The position numbers and the translations under genes were made by a program. Of a stretch of 48,795 nt of DNA, positions 24,241 through 31,044 are shown piece after piece. The notes under the pieces were generated by a model. It did not search any database, was not told the origin of the DNA, and saw only the letters and a program-made list of their open reading frames with translations. Source of the stretch: an uncultured Oscillospiraceae bacterium (GTDB taxonomy: Bacteria; Bacillota; Clostridia; Oscillospirales; Oscillospiraceae); the NCBI GenBank assembly GCA_947626845.1, contig CANQTW010000016.1, positions 1 to 48,795 on the forward strand, written 5' to 3'. Numbering within the stretch: the stretch's first letter is position 1; the number at the start of each line of letters is the position of its first letter.

Positions 24241-25461
24241 TCAAAGGATGCGGAACCGACTGCGGACCTCCATGCCAGCGCATTTCGCGGCCAGCTCCCG
24301 CCCTGTCAGCTCCGGGGTGGCAAAGGCGTACTCTCCGGGGCCCGCGCCGGGGTATTCGCCGGGGTAGCTGATGAGGCGCACGTCGCCGAAGGCGCGGCCT
24401 ATATCCGAAAGGCCTGAGCCGGTGCGGACATACCAGCGGGTCCTCACGTCACCGGCGTCCACCAGGTAACCGGGTTCGGACTCGTCCCAGCCCAGGTACT
24501 TGCGGGCCTTGCGGTGCTTCACCGCGTCGATGACGTCGGCCACCACCGCGCTGGCGGTGGGCCGCTTGCCCGCGCCCGCGCCGTAGAACATGCACTCGCC
24601 CAGGGCGTTGCCGTGGACCACGATGCCGTTCATGACGCCGTCCACATTGGAGAGCAGGCTGGTCTTGGAGATCAGGTGCGGGGCCACATAGGCAGTGATG
24701 TGCCCGCCCGGAAGCCGGTAGGCCCGGCCCAGGAGCTTGATCTTATACCCCAGACGGCGGGCGTACTCGATATCCTCCAGCGTCACGCGGGAGATGCCCT
24801 CCACGGAAATTTTCTCCGGGTCCACGCTCTTGCCGAAGCACAGGTCCGCCAGAATACATATTTTCCGCGCCGCGTCATATCCTTCAACATCGGCGGTGGG
24901 GTCCGCCTCGGCGTAGCCCAGGCGCTGGGCGTCCTTCAGGATATCCGCGAAGGGGGCGCCGTCGGTGATCATCCTGGTGAGGATGTAGTTGGTGGTGCCG
25001 TTCAGGATGCCGTAAATCTCGTCCAGCTCGTTGGCGGTCAGGCATTGGGTGATGGGGCGAATGATGGGGATGCCGCCGCCTACGCTGGCCTCGAAGAGGT
25101 AGTTGACGTTGAGGCGCTTGGCGATCTCCAAAAGCTCATGGCCGTGGGTGGCCACCAGCTCCTTGTTGGAGGTGACGACGCTCTTGCCGGCCAGAAGCGC
25201 CCGTTTCGTAAACTCGTAGGCCGCCCCCACGCCGCCGATGGTCTCCACGACCACCTGCACGTCCGGGTCGGACTCGATGAGGCCGAAGTCACGGATCATC
25301 CAATCCGCGAAGGGGGAGCCGGGAAAGTCCCGGAGGTCCAGAATGTATTTGACACCGATCTCCTCGGCGGCGTTGTGGGCGATGCTCTGGGCGTTCTCCC
25401 GCATGACCTCCGCCACGCCGGAGCCGACTGTCCCAAAGCCAAGTATGGCGATATTTACCAT
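24241..25461 (-). CDS. hom: Homoserine dehydrogenase
   Basis: Start ATG 25461 (AGAGGA upstream) gives 406 residues. The NAD(P)-binding domain begins VNIAILGFGTVGSGVAEV. The central catalytic domain has VGGGIPIIRPI (about 150) and GILNGTTNYILTRM (about 180-193), both diagnostic, plus YAEADPTADVEGYDAARK by its core ADPTADVEGYD. The C-terminal ~80 residues (YLGWDESEPG..) look like a short or degenerate ACT domain, so feedback by threonine may be reduced (inference). It converts aspartate semialdehyde to homoserine, working with lysC downstream. Confidence 0.96.
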   Translation of the reverse strand: MVNIAILGFGTVGSGVAEVMRENAQSIAHNAAEEIGVKYILDLRDFPGSPFADWMIRDFGLIESDPDVQVVVETIGGVGAAYEFTKRALLAGKSVVTSNKELVATHGHELLEIAKRLNVNYLFEASVGGGIPIIRPITQCLTANELDEIYGILNGTTNYILTRMITDGAPFADILKDAQRLGYAEADPTADVEGYDAARKICILADLCFGKSVDPEKISVEGISRVTLEDIEYARRLGYKIKLLGRAYRLPGGHITAYVAPHLISKTSLLSNVDGVMNGIVVHGNALGECMFYGAGAGKRPTASAVVADVIDAVKHRKARKYLGWDESEPGYLVDAGDVRTRWYVRTGSGLSDIGRAFGDVRLISYPGEYPGAGPGEYAFATPELTGRELAAKCAGMEVRSRFRIL

Positions 25462-25546
25462 GCCGGTTCCTCTTTCCAAAGTGAATAGTCCCCACGGGGA
25501 GCTTCAAAAAATAGGAGCAACGGAACAGCCTGTATAGGCTTTTCTT

Positions 25547-25575
25547 ATCATACCACGAAACGGCGTGGTTCGCAA
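25547..25575 (-). promoter_or_regulatory. hom promoter with a palindrome in the spacer
   Basis: Minus strand: TTGCGA (25570-25575), 17-base spacer, TATGAT (25547-25552). The perfect inverted repeat ACCACG-N6-CGTGGT (25552-25569) fills the spacer and touches the -10 box, as expected for a repressor operator. Confidence 0.72.
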
Positions 25576-25689
25576 CAGATTATTTTTTCTGCAAATGCGA
25601 AAATTCAGCGGATAACCGGCGAAAAAAAGGTCATTTTTCACAAAATCGCCGGATGAATGTCCTCCGGGGCGGACAGAGGAGGGGAACAG

Positions 25690-26757
25690 GTGGAAGCGGG
25701 GGTAAAAAAGGCGGCCCGCGGGGCGCTGTACGGCGCCGCGGCGGTGCTGGGGACGCTGCTTTTTGTCAAATACCTGCTCCCGGCGCTCTGGCCCTTCCTG
25801 CTGGCCTTCCTGACGGCGGCGCTGTGCGAACCGGCGGTGGAGTTTTTCTCGGAGAAATGCCATCTCAGGCGGGGAATCGCCTCGGCGTTTTGCGTGCTGA
25901 CGGTGCTGTCCTCCCTGGTGGGCTTTTTCCTCCTGGTGGTGGTGCGGCTTGTGGACGAGGCGGCGGGGCTTTTGGAGGCGCTGCCGCGGCTCACCGCCGG
26001 CCTGCCCCAGGTGCTGGAGCGGCTGGAGGCCGCCTTCCGGCACGTCATCGCCTCCGCGCCGGAGGGGGTGCGGGCCTATATGGAGGACGCCGCGAAAGCC
26101 GCGGGGGAGCGGGCGGCCCAGATTCCGGCGCGGCTGTCCGAGTGGGCGCTTTCAAAGCTCCGGACCGCCGCCGTGGGCGCGCCGGGGACCGTCCTGGCCG
26201 TGGCGACCTACGGTATCGGGTCGTTTTTCATTAGCTCCGGCTTCCCCTCCGTCAAGGCGTTTCTGGCAAGGCAGGTGCCGGACGGGATGCGGAAAACGGC
26301 CCACAGCGTCAAGGAGGACCTTCTGGACTCCTTGGGCCGGTGGCTCAGAGCCGAGGCGGCGCTGGTGGGCATCACCTTCGTCCAGCTGACGGCGGCCTTC
26401 ACGGTGCTGGGGGTGGAGTATGGGGCGGTGATCGCGCTCCTGACGGCCCTCATAGACGCCCTGCCGGTGTTCGGGACGGGGGCCGTGCTCCTGCCCTGGG
26501 CAGCGGCCAGCCTTTTGGGCGGGGATACGGCCAGGGCCTGGGGACTGCTCATCACCTACCTGATCGTCACGCTGGTGCGCCAGTGCCTGGAGCCCAAGCT
26601 CATCGGGGACCAGTTCGGCGTGTCCCCCGCGGCGGCGCTCCTGGCCATGTACGCGGGCTTCCGGCTGTGCGGGGTGGCGGGGATGGTGCTCTTCCCCTTT
26701 GGGCTGATGCTCCTGAATCAGATGAATACAAAAGGATATATAAAGCTATGGAAATAG
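25690..26757 (+). CDS. AI-2E/YtvI-family integral membrane protein
   Basis: I choose GTG 25690, after AGAGGAGGGG, giving 355 residues. At least seven hydrophobic segments are visible, with the family layout: two N-terminal spans (VLGTLLFVKYLLPALWPFLLAF region), a span before VVVRLVDEAAGLLEALPRL, a soluble helical stretch, and C-terminal spans containing ALIDALPVFGTGAVLLPWAA and VRQCLEPKLIGDQFGVSP, both highly typical. In Bacillus the homologue YtvI is linked to sporulation; the transported substrate is unknown. Its end overlaps the first TauE/SafE gene. Confidence 0.88.
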   Translation: MEAGVKKAARGALYGAAAVLGTLLFVKYLLPALWPFLLAFLTAALCEPAVEFFSEKCHLRRGIASAFCVLTVLSSLVGFFLLVVVRLVDEAAGLLEALPRLTAGLPQVLERLEAAFRHVIASAPEGVRAYMEDAAKAAGERAAQIPARLSEWALSKLRTAAVGAPGTVLAVATYGIGSFFISSGFPSVKAFLARQVPDGMRKTAHSVKEDLLDSLGRWLRAEAALVGITFVQLTAAFTVLGVEYGAVIALLTALIDALPVFGTGAVLLPWAAASLLGGDTARAWGLLITYLIVTLVRQCLEPKLIGDQFGVSPAAALLAMYAGFRLCGVAGMVLFPFGLMLLNQMNTKGYIKLWK

Positions 26758-27116
26758 ACGGAAAGACAAAGCTGAAGCTGGCCGTCACCGGGGCGGTCTC
26801 AGGACTTCTCAACGGGTTTTTCGGGGGCGGCGGCGGGATGGCGCTGGTGCCGCTGCTGCGGGGCTGGATCGGCCTGGAGGACGACAGGACCTTTGCCACC
26901 AGTGTGGCCGTCATGCTCCCGCTGTGCGCCGTGTCCGCGGCGGCGTACAGCCTGCGGGTGGGGCTGGAGCTGTCCGCCGCCTGGCCCTATCTGCTGGGCG
27001 GCCTGGCGGGCGGGATCGCGGCGGGGATCAGCTTCAAACGGGTGCCGCCGGACCTTCTGCGGCGGGCCTTCGCCCTGCTGATCCTCTTTGGCGGTGTCAG
27101 GAGCGTGCTGGGATGA
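26748..27116 (+). CDS. TauE/SafE-family permease, first half-size protein
   Basis: The 122-residue protein has about four membrane spans, with the glycine-rich motif SGLLNGFFGGGGGMALVP (about 17-34) that marks the start of each half of TauE/SafE (TSUP) carriers. Full-length members have two such halves; here each half is a separate gene with the ATGA overlap. The family exports sulfite, sulfoacetate or related anions, but the substrate here is unknown. Both halves are needed for a full carrier, so a heterodimer is likely (inference). Confidence 0.85.
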   Translation: MEIDGKTKLKLAVTGAVSGLLNGFFGGGGGMALVPLLRGWIGLEDDRTFATSVAVMLPLCAVSAAAYSLRVGLELSAAWPYLLGGLAGGIAAGISFKRVPPDLLRRAFALLILFGGVRSVLG

Positions 27117-27487
27117 CGGTTTTGAGTGTGCTGGCGGGGCTTATTTGCGGGGTGCTGTCCGGGTACGGCGTCGGCGGCGGGTCGCTGCTGCTCCTGTGGA
27201 TGACCCAGGTGGCCGGCCTGGAGCAGACCGCCGCCCAGGGCATCAACCTGGTCTATTTCCTCCCCACCTCCGCCGCGGCGGTGATCGCCCACCTGAAAAA
27301 CGGCTTGGTGGAGAAAAAAGCGCTCCTGTGGACCGCCGTGCCGGGGATGGCCGCCTCCGCCCTGGCCGCGCTGGCGGCCACCGCCGTGGACCCGTCGCTC
27401 CTCCGCCGCCTTTTCGGCATATTTTGCGTGCTGGTGGGTGCTAAAATGTGGACAGGGTCAAGAAAAAGCTTTGACAAAAAGACTTGA
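27113..27487 (+). CDS. TauE/SafE-family permease, second half-size protein
   Basis: A 124-residue protein with about four spans and its own glycine motif AGLICGVLSGYGVGGGSLLL (about 8-27), the counterpart of the FGGGGG motif in the preceding gene, then AAQGINLVYFLPTSAAAVIAHLKNG, by core NLVYFLPTS. It starts within the stop codon of its partner. The pair is not a frameshifted gene, because each begins at a clean glycine motif with its own start. Similar tandem half-genes occur in other Clostridia, from my knowledge of the family. Confidence 0.85.
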   Translation: MTVLSVLAGLICGVLSGYGVGGGSLLLLWMTQVAGLEQTAAQGINLVYFLPTSAAAVIAHLKNGLVEKKALLWTAVPGMAASALAALAATAVDPSLLRRLFGIFCVLVGAKMWTGSRKSFDKKT

Positions 27488-27517
27488 CAATCGGTGTAAA
27501 AGCTATTACAATTGTCA
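27484..27517 (+). promoter_or_regulatory. Promoter and candidate operator of the TetR-type regulator
   Basis: TTGACA (27484-27489), a 17-base spacer and TACAAT (27507-27512). The inverted repeat TGACAAT / ATTGTCA (27485-27491 and 27511-27517) covers both boxes, suggesting autoregulation. Confidence 0.7.
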
Positions 27518-27562
27518 TAGAAAATGACCTAAATTTACTATTTTTGCACAGGAGGCACGGTT

Positions 27563-28114
27563 ATGCTGGAGCGGAAGTATGAAAATCCCATGGCGATACG
27601 GTCAAAAAACGCCCTGTCGGAGACGCTGTTGAAGCTGATGATGTACAAGCCCTTCAAGGAGATCACCATTTCGGACATCACCGAGCGGGCGGGCCTTTCC
27701 CGACAGACGTTTTACACGAACTTTCAAAAGAAGGAGGATATCCTGGTGTACCTGCTGAAGGGTCTCTTTCAGCGGTATCAGGACAAGCTCAGCGCGGCGC
27801 TTCCGGAGGCGGAGGAGCTGCTCATCGACTACTTCCTCTTCTGGGGAGAGAGTCGGGATTTTTTGGCCCTGCTCTATAAGCAGGGCCTGGGGTATCTGTT
27901 CCAGGAGTGCAACCGAAGCTTCTTTTTGGAGGACGCGGAGGTCCTGGACGGGATGTTCCGGTGCGAGGAGTGGCAGCTTCCGTACATAAAGGCGAGTCTG
28001 GCCGGGGTGAGCTACGAGCTCATGTATATGTGGCTGACCACCGACCAGGGCTTGGCGGTGGACAGGCTCAGCGGGATGACCAGGAACCTTCTCAGCGGCG
28101 GCCTGTTCGCGTGA
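27563..28114 (+). CDS. TetR/AcrR-family transcriptional regulator
   Basis: A 183-residue protein. The N-terminal helix-turn-helix (KEITISDITERAGLSRQTFYTNFQKKEDIL, key part ITERAGLSRQTFYTNF) spans about residues 32-60; the remainder is a helical ligand domain of the TetR_C_7/8 type common in Firmicutes. GGAGG stands upstream of the ATG. The adjacent YtvI/TauE operon and the inverted repeat in its own promoter are likely targets. The ligand is unknown. Confidence 0.9.
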   Translation: MLERKYENPMAIRSKNALSETLLKLMMYKPFKEITISDITERAGLSRQTFYTNFQKKEDILVYLLKGLFQRYQDKLSAALPEAEELLIDYFLFWGESRDFLALLYKQGLGYLFQECNRSFFLEDAEVLDGMFRCEEWQLPYIKASLAGVSYELMYMWLTTDQGLAVDRLSGMTRNLLSGGLFA

Positions 28115-28248
28115 CCGCCCCATCCCCCGGAACGCGGGGCCAGATTACTTTATGATATACGTATCATAGCATAATAATAAGCATATGTCAAGCTTTATTT
28201 TTTGATATATTTAAAAATTGCATCAATCATTCCGGATAAAATGTGCGC

Positions 28249-28298
28249 CGCACCCTGTTTGTTAGGAGTATACCCTACTGTCTAACAAACAGGGTGCG
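28249..28298. other. Long perfect hairpin in a gene-free gap
   Basis: 17-bp arms CGCACCCTGTTTGTTAG and CTAACAAACAGGGTGCG with a 16-base loop that has its own AGTA/TACT pairing. No T run follows. The 28115-28451 gap is AT-rich, starts where GC content falls, and contains no gene; the hairpin is at the left border of the restriction-modification island. Confidence 0.75.
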
Positions 28299-28382
28299 GT
28301 TCAGCGTTACGGAGAAGGCGGCTTGAGGTGGAATCCTTCCCTGCATATCCCGTGAAGCGGGTTTTTGACATCGGAGAATGTT

Positions 28383-28406
28383 ACTCATAGTCCGTTGACT
28401 GATAGG
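28383..28406. promoter_or_regulatory. C-boxes upstream of the controller gene
   Basis: ACT-CAT-AGT (28383-28391) and ACT-GAT-AGG (28398-28406) match the ACT-N3-AGT layout of C-protein operators. The first is the reverse complement form of the box at 28667-28675 with one base change. Confidence 0.7.
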
Positions 28407-28451
28407 CGGCTAAACAATATACTAAAACAATAAAGCATTTTGAGGTGGATC

Positions 28452-28667
28452 ATGATAACGCAGTCTGTGGGAAACAGGATCAGGGAATTGCGAAAGCTCA
28501 GATGTCTTTCACAGGAGAAGCTTGCCTTGAAGGCGGGCATTGACAGAACGTATCTGGCGGGCGTTGAATCAGGCAAAAGGAACGTCACTATCGCGAGTCT
28601 TGAAAAGATCGTGGAAGCGCTTGACCTTTCCATGAAGGATTTTTTCGATTTTGAAAAAATGTGTTGA
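28452..28667 (+). CDS. XRE-type controller (C) protein of the R-M system
   Basis: Start ATG 28452, after GAGGTGG. The 71-residue protein is one helix-turn-helix domain (VGNRIRELRKLRCLSQEKLA, then RTYLAGVESGKRNVTIASLEKIVEAL), close to R-M controller proteins such as C.AhdI or C.Esp1396I in size and layout. It is followed by the endonuclease and methylase genes, and ACT-N3-AGT boxes lie on both sides of it. Such proteins delay and then limit endonuclease expression. Codon use is more AT-rich than in neighbouring genes. Confidence 0.88.
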   Translation: MITQSVGNRIRELRKLRCLSQEKLALKAGIDRTYLAGVESGKRNVTIASLEKIVEALDLSMKDFFDFEKMC

Positions 28668-28723
28668 CTATAAGTAACATGCGTGGTACAATTTGGCTAT
28701 AAGTTACGGGTATGGTACGATTT
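28664..28723 (+). promoter_or_regulatory. Tandem promoter/C-box duplication before the endonuclease
   Basis: A 29-base unit is repeated twice in tandem (28666-28694 and 28695-28723). Each has GnCTATAAGTnAC and a -10 (TACAAT 28687-28692; TACGAT 28716-28721) with a -35 (TTGACT 28664-28669; TTGGCT 28693-28698) at 17-base spacing. The first box overlaps the stop codon of the C gene. Confidence 0.75.
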
Positions 28724-28749
28724 CTGTGCCGTAAGAAAGGACACGCTTT

Positions 28750-29610
28750 ATGGCAAAGAGAAAACCTTATGACAAGATGGCGGTTCTGGAGTATGTCTTT
28801 GATCGGAAAACGGAGAATGGGACGAAATGTTTGCAATGCGATATTGACTTTACTTTGAAAGAGGTGGGGGAGGGGATCGTCGCCACAGGCGGAATCCCGC
28901 CCACCTCCTGGTCAAATTTTGTTCTCGACCTGACAAGAAAGAGGAGCTCGATTGAGCGGAGACTTCCGGAGAGCATTATAAAGAAAGGCTATGATCTTCG
29001 CAAGAAAACAGGGCCGGTTCCCGGCGGCGGCGACAATTATTGTGGGACTTTTGTTTTTCGGGGGTTTGACGACGAAGGCAAGACGATTCCCATTCATGAC
29101 TGGCTTGAATGGGGCTGTCCCGACAGATCGGTCACCGTGAAGAACAGGGTGCCGGAGCTGGTGAGGCGCTTTATTTCAAACGATGAGGCGTCGATGTTCA
29201 GTGTTATCGACTACTGTGATATTTTATCTGTCGTCCTCGAACAGAAGGTCATGAGAGTTCAGGCCCCGATGAAATGGCAGCCAAATGAGATAGACGGCTA
29301 CTATGTATCCCAAAATGCCAGGAATATCTTTGTCTATCCAGTCGAGGCAAAGGCCGCCAGCACCTCTGATGACATCAACCTCGTTCAAATGTACGGACAG
29401 TACAATGTTTTTATTGAAAAATATAAACGGAACAGCTTCAGCCTGATCGTAAGGCCGATTGCCGCCCGCATGGAAAAAGACGGGATGCTGCTGGCTGTAT
29501 TGGAACACAATCCCCTGTATGATCCTATACAAAACCGTGATGCGGATATGTTTATCGTTTCGGAAATCGTAAAGGTCAACCTTGACCCGCCGTTGTCGGC
29601 GTGGAAGTAA
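28750..29610 (+). CDS. Type II restriction endonuclease (PD-(D/E)XK-like)
   Basis: The 286-residue protein has no family name I can give with certainty. A likely catalytic core is NEIDGYYVS (about 181-189) followed by FVYPVEAKA (about 196-204), which fits the D...(D/E)xK arrangement (D184, E202, K204). N-terminal and central parts are mixed alpha/beta. It lies between the C-protein gene and the methylase gene, in one operon, as in many Type II systems. AAAGGACACGC precedes the ATG. AT-richer composition indicates recent transfer. The recognition sequence is unknown. Confidence 0.8.
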   Translation: MAKRKPYDKMAVLEYVFDRKTENGTKCLQCDIDFTLKEVGEGIVATGGIPPTSWSNFVLDLTRKRSSIERRLPESIIKKGYDLRKKTGPVPGGGDNYCGTFVFRGFDDEGKTIPIHDWLEWGCPDRSVTVKNRVPELVRRFISNDEASMFSVIDYCDILSVVLEQKVMRVQAPMKWQPNEIDGYYVSQNARNIFVYPVEAKAASTSDDINLVQMYGQYNVFIEKYKRNSFSLIVRPIAARMEKDGMLLAVLEHNPLYDPIQNRDADMFIVSEIVKVNLDPPLSAWK

Positions 29611-29627
29611 TTATTGGGAGAAGATCC

Positions 29628-30974
29628 ATGGCATTTTCATATCACAAACCCACCAGAAGCTGCTGTCCGGTATGTGAGGAACTGGTCAAAGAAGATGCCG
29701 CAGCGCCCCTTATTGACACCTATGAAGGACGAGCCTCCTCCTCCAACGGGTATCCCTTTCACAATTGGTATAACTTCGTTCTTGGCTACACGCCGATTTT
29801 TCCGGAGTATATGCTGGAAAGGGAGGGCATAACAAAAAAGGATGTGGTCCTTGACCCGTTTGTGGGCTCCGGTACAACACAGCTTGTTTGTAAGTTGAAG
29901 GGCATCCCCTCCTACGGCGTGGACGCCAATGATTTCATGGTGTTTGCCGCGTCTCAGAAGCTCAATTGGGAAATTGACTGCAAAGTACTTTCCCGATATG
30001 TTCAGGAGCTGAACAAGGTATACGGGACGATCATCAGCGATATTGATTGGGACGACCCCCAGCTTGTCGCGCAGAGGGCAAAGGATAACAGGCCTCCGGC
30101 CCTGGATGAGCGGTACATTTCCGATAAGCCGCTTGTGAAATTGGCGGCGTTAAAATCAGCCATCGAACAAATGGGGCTTCCAGAGGCATATCGTGACCTT
30201 TTTGTGTTTGCGGTCTCGGCGATCCTCGTTCCCGTATCAAACGTCAAATACGGTCCCGGCTTTGGCGTTGGGAAACCCAAGGAAGATGTGGATATCCTGA
30301 ATGTCTTCAACAAAAAGGTAGAAGAGATGATCGGGGACCTTTCCAAGGTTACCCCTGAACAGAGAGAGACACCGTCCACAACGATATTAGGGGACAGTCG
30401 TCACCTGTCACAGTATATCGCCCCTGAAAGCGTTTCTCTGATGATCACCTCGCCGCCGTATCCGGGGGACCATGAGTACACGAAGCACTCAAAGCTTGAA
30501 CTGATCTTTACCGGGTACGCCACAGACCTTACATCCTTTAGAACCATTAAAAAGAGGATGATCAGGGGGTCTACCACCAATATCTACCGGGAAGATAACG
30601 ACAGGCAAATGATAGAGGATGTTGCCGGAATAAGGGAAGTGACAGATGAGATCGAAGCGCGTCTGGCGCATGACGGGGCGACAAGCGGCTTTGAGAAGCT
30701 GTATTCCAAGCTGGTGTGGGAGTATTTTGGCGGCATGGCCCATACGCTTGCTGAGTGCATGAAGGTGCTAAAGCCTGGTGGCAAGATTGCCCTGTTGGTC
30801 AGCGACTCACACGCATTTAAGATGGTACACATCAAGACAGCCACCCTGCTTTCCGAGGTGGGAAAAAAGGTGGGGTTTGTCCATCCGGAGATCATCCTTT
30901 GGCAGATGAAAAATTCCACTTCCCATAAATACAAATTGAGAGAGAACATACTGCTCCTACAAAAACCGGACTGA
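29628..30974 (+). CDS. DNA methyltransferase (N6-adenine/N4-cytosine type)
   Basis: A 448-residue protein starting at ATG 29628 (GGGAGAAG upstream). Motif I DPFVGSGTTQLV is at about residues 73-84 and motif IV SPPYPGDHEYTKH at about 272-284, so the SAM motif precedes the catalytic motif by ~200 residues; most beta-class enzymes have the reverse order. A Cys-rich start (RSCCPVCEEL) may bind zinc. C-terminal motifs include LKPGGKIALLVSDSH. It protects the host DNA from the endonuclease encoded immediately upstream. Confidence 0.92.
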   Translation: MAFSYHKPTRSCCPVCEELVKEDAAAPLIDTYEGRASSSNGYPFHNWYNFVLGYTPIFPEYMLEREGITKKDVVLDPFVGSGTTQLVCKLKGIPSYGVDANDFMVFAASQKLNWEIDCKVLSRYVQELNKVYGTIISDIDWDDPQLVAQRAKDNRPPALDERYISDKPLVKLAALKSAIEQMGLPEAYRDLFVFAVSAILVPVSNVKYGPGFGVGKPKEDVDILNVFNKKVEEMIGDLSKVTPEQRETPSTTILGDSRHLSQYIAPESVSLMITSPPYPGDHEYTKHSKLELIFTGYATDLTSFRTIKKRMIRGSTTNIYREDNDRQMIEDVAGIREVTDEIEARLAHDGATSGFEKLYSKLVWEYFGGMAHTLAECMKVLKPGGKIALLVSDSHAFKMVHIKTATLLSEVGKKVGFVHPEIILWQMKNSTSHKYKLRENILLLQKPD

Positions 30975-30980
30975 TTTTTT

Positions 30981-31023
30981 GAAGAACGCACCACACCGAC
31001 AAATGCGGTGTGGTGCGTTCTTC
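30981..31023. terminator. Perfect 18-bp hairpin between convergent transcripts
   Basis: Arms GAAGAACGCACCACACCG / CGGTGTGGTGCGTTCTTC, loop ACAAATG. It lies between the methylase gene (plus) and the ABC exporter (minus) and is suited to stop both, although the T runs are short. Confidence 0.75.
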
Positions 31024-31044
31024 ATCTGTATTTTGCGTAAACGT

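Noticed and set aside
25462..25656. T-box or lysine riboswitch before hom
   Set aside because: No T-box sequence (TGGNACCGCG), specifier loop or lysine aptamer feature was seen; the leader is short.
26748..27487. Frameshifted single TauE/SafE gene
   Set aside because: Both halves have proper starts, a coupled ATGA junction and complete motifs, as in known split members.
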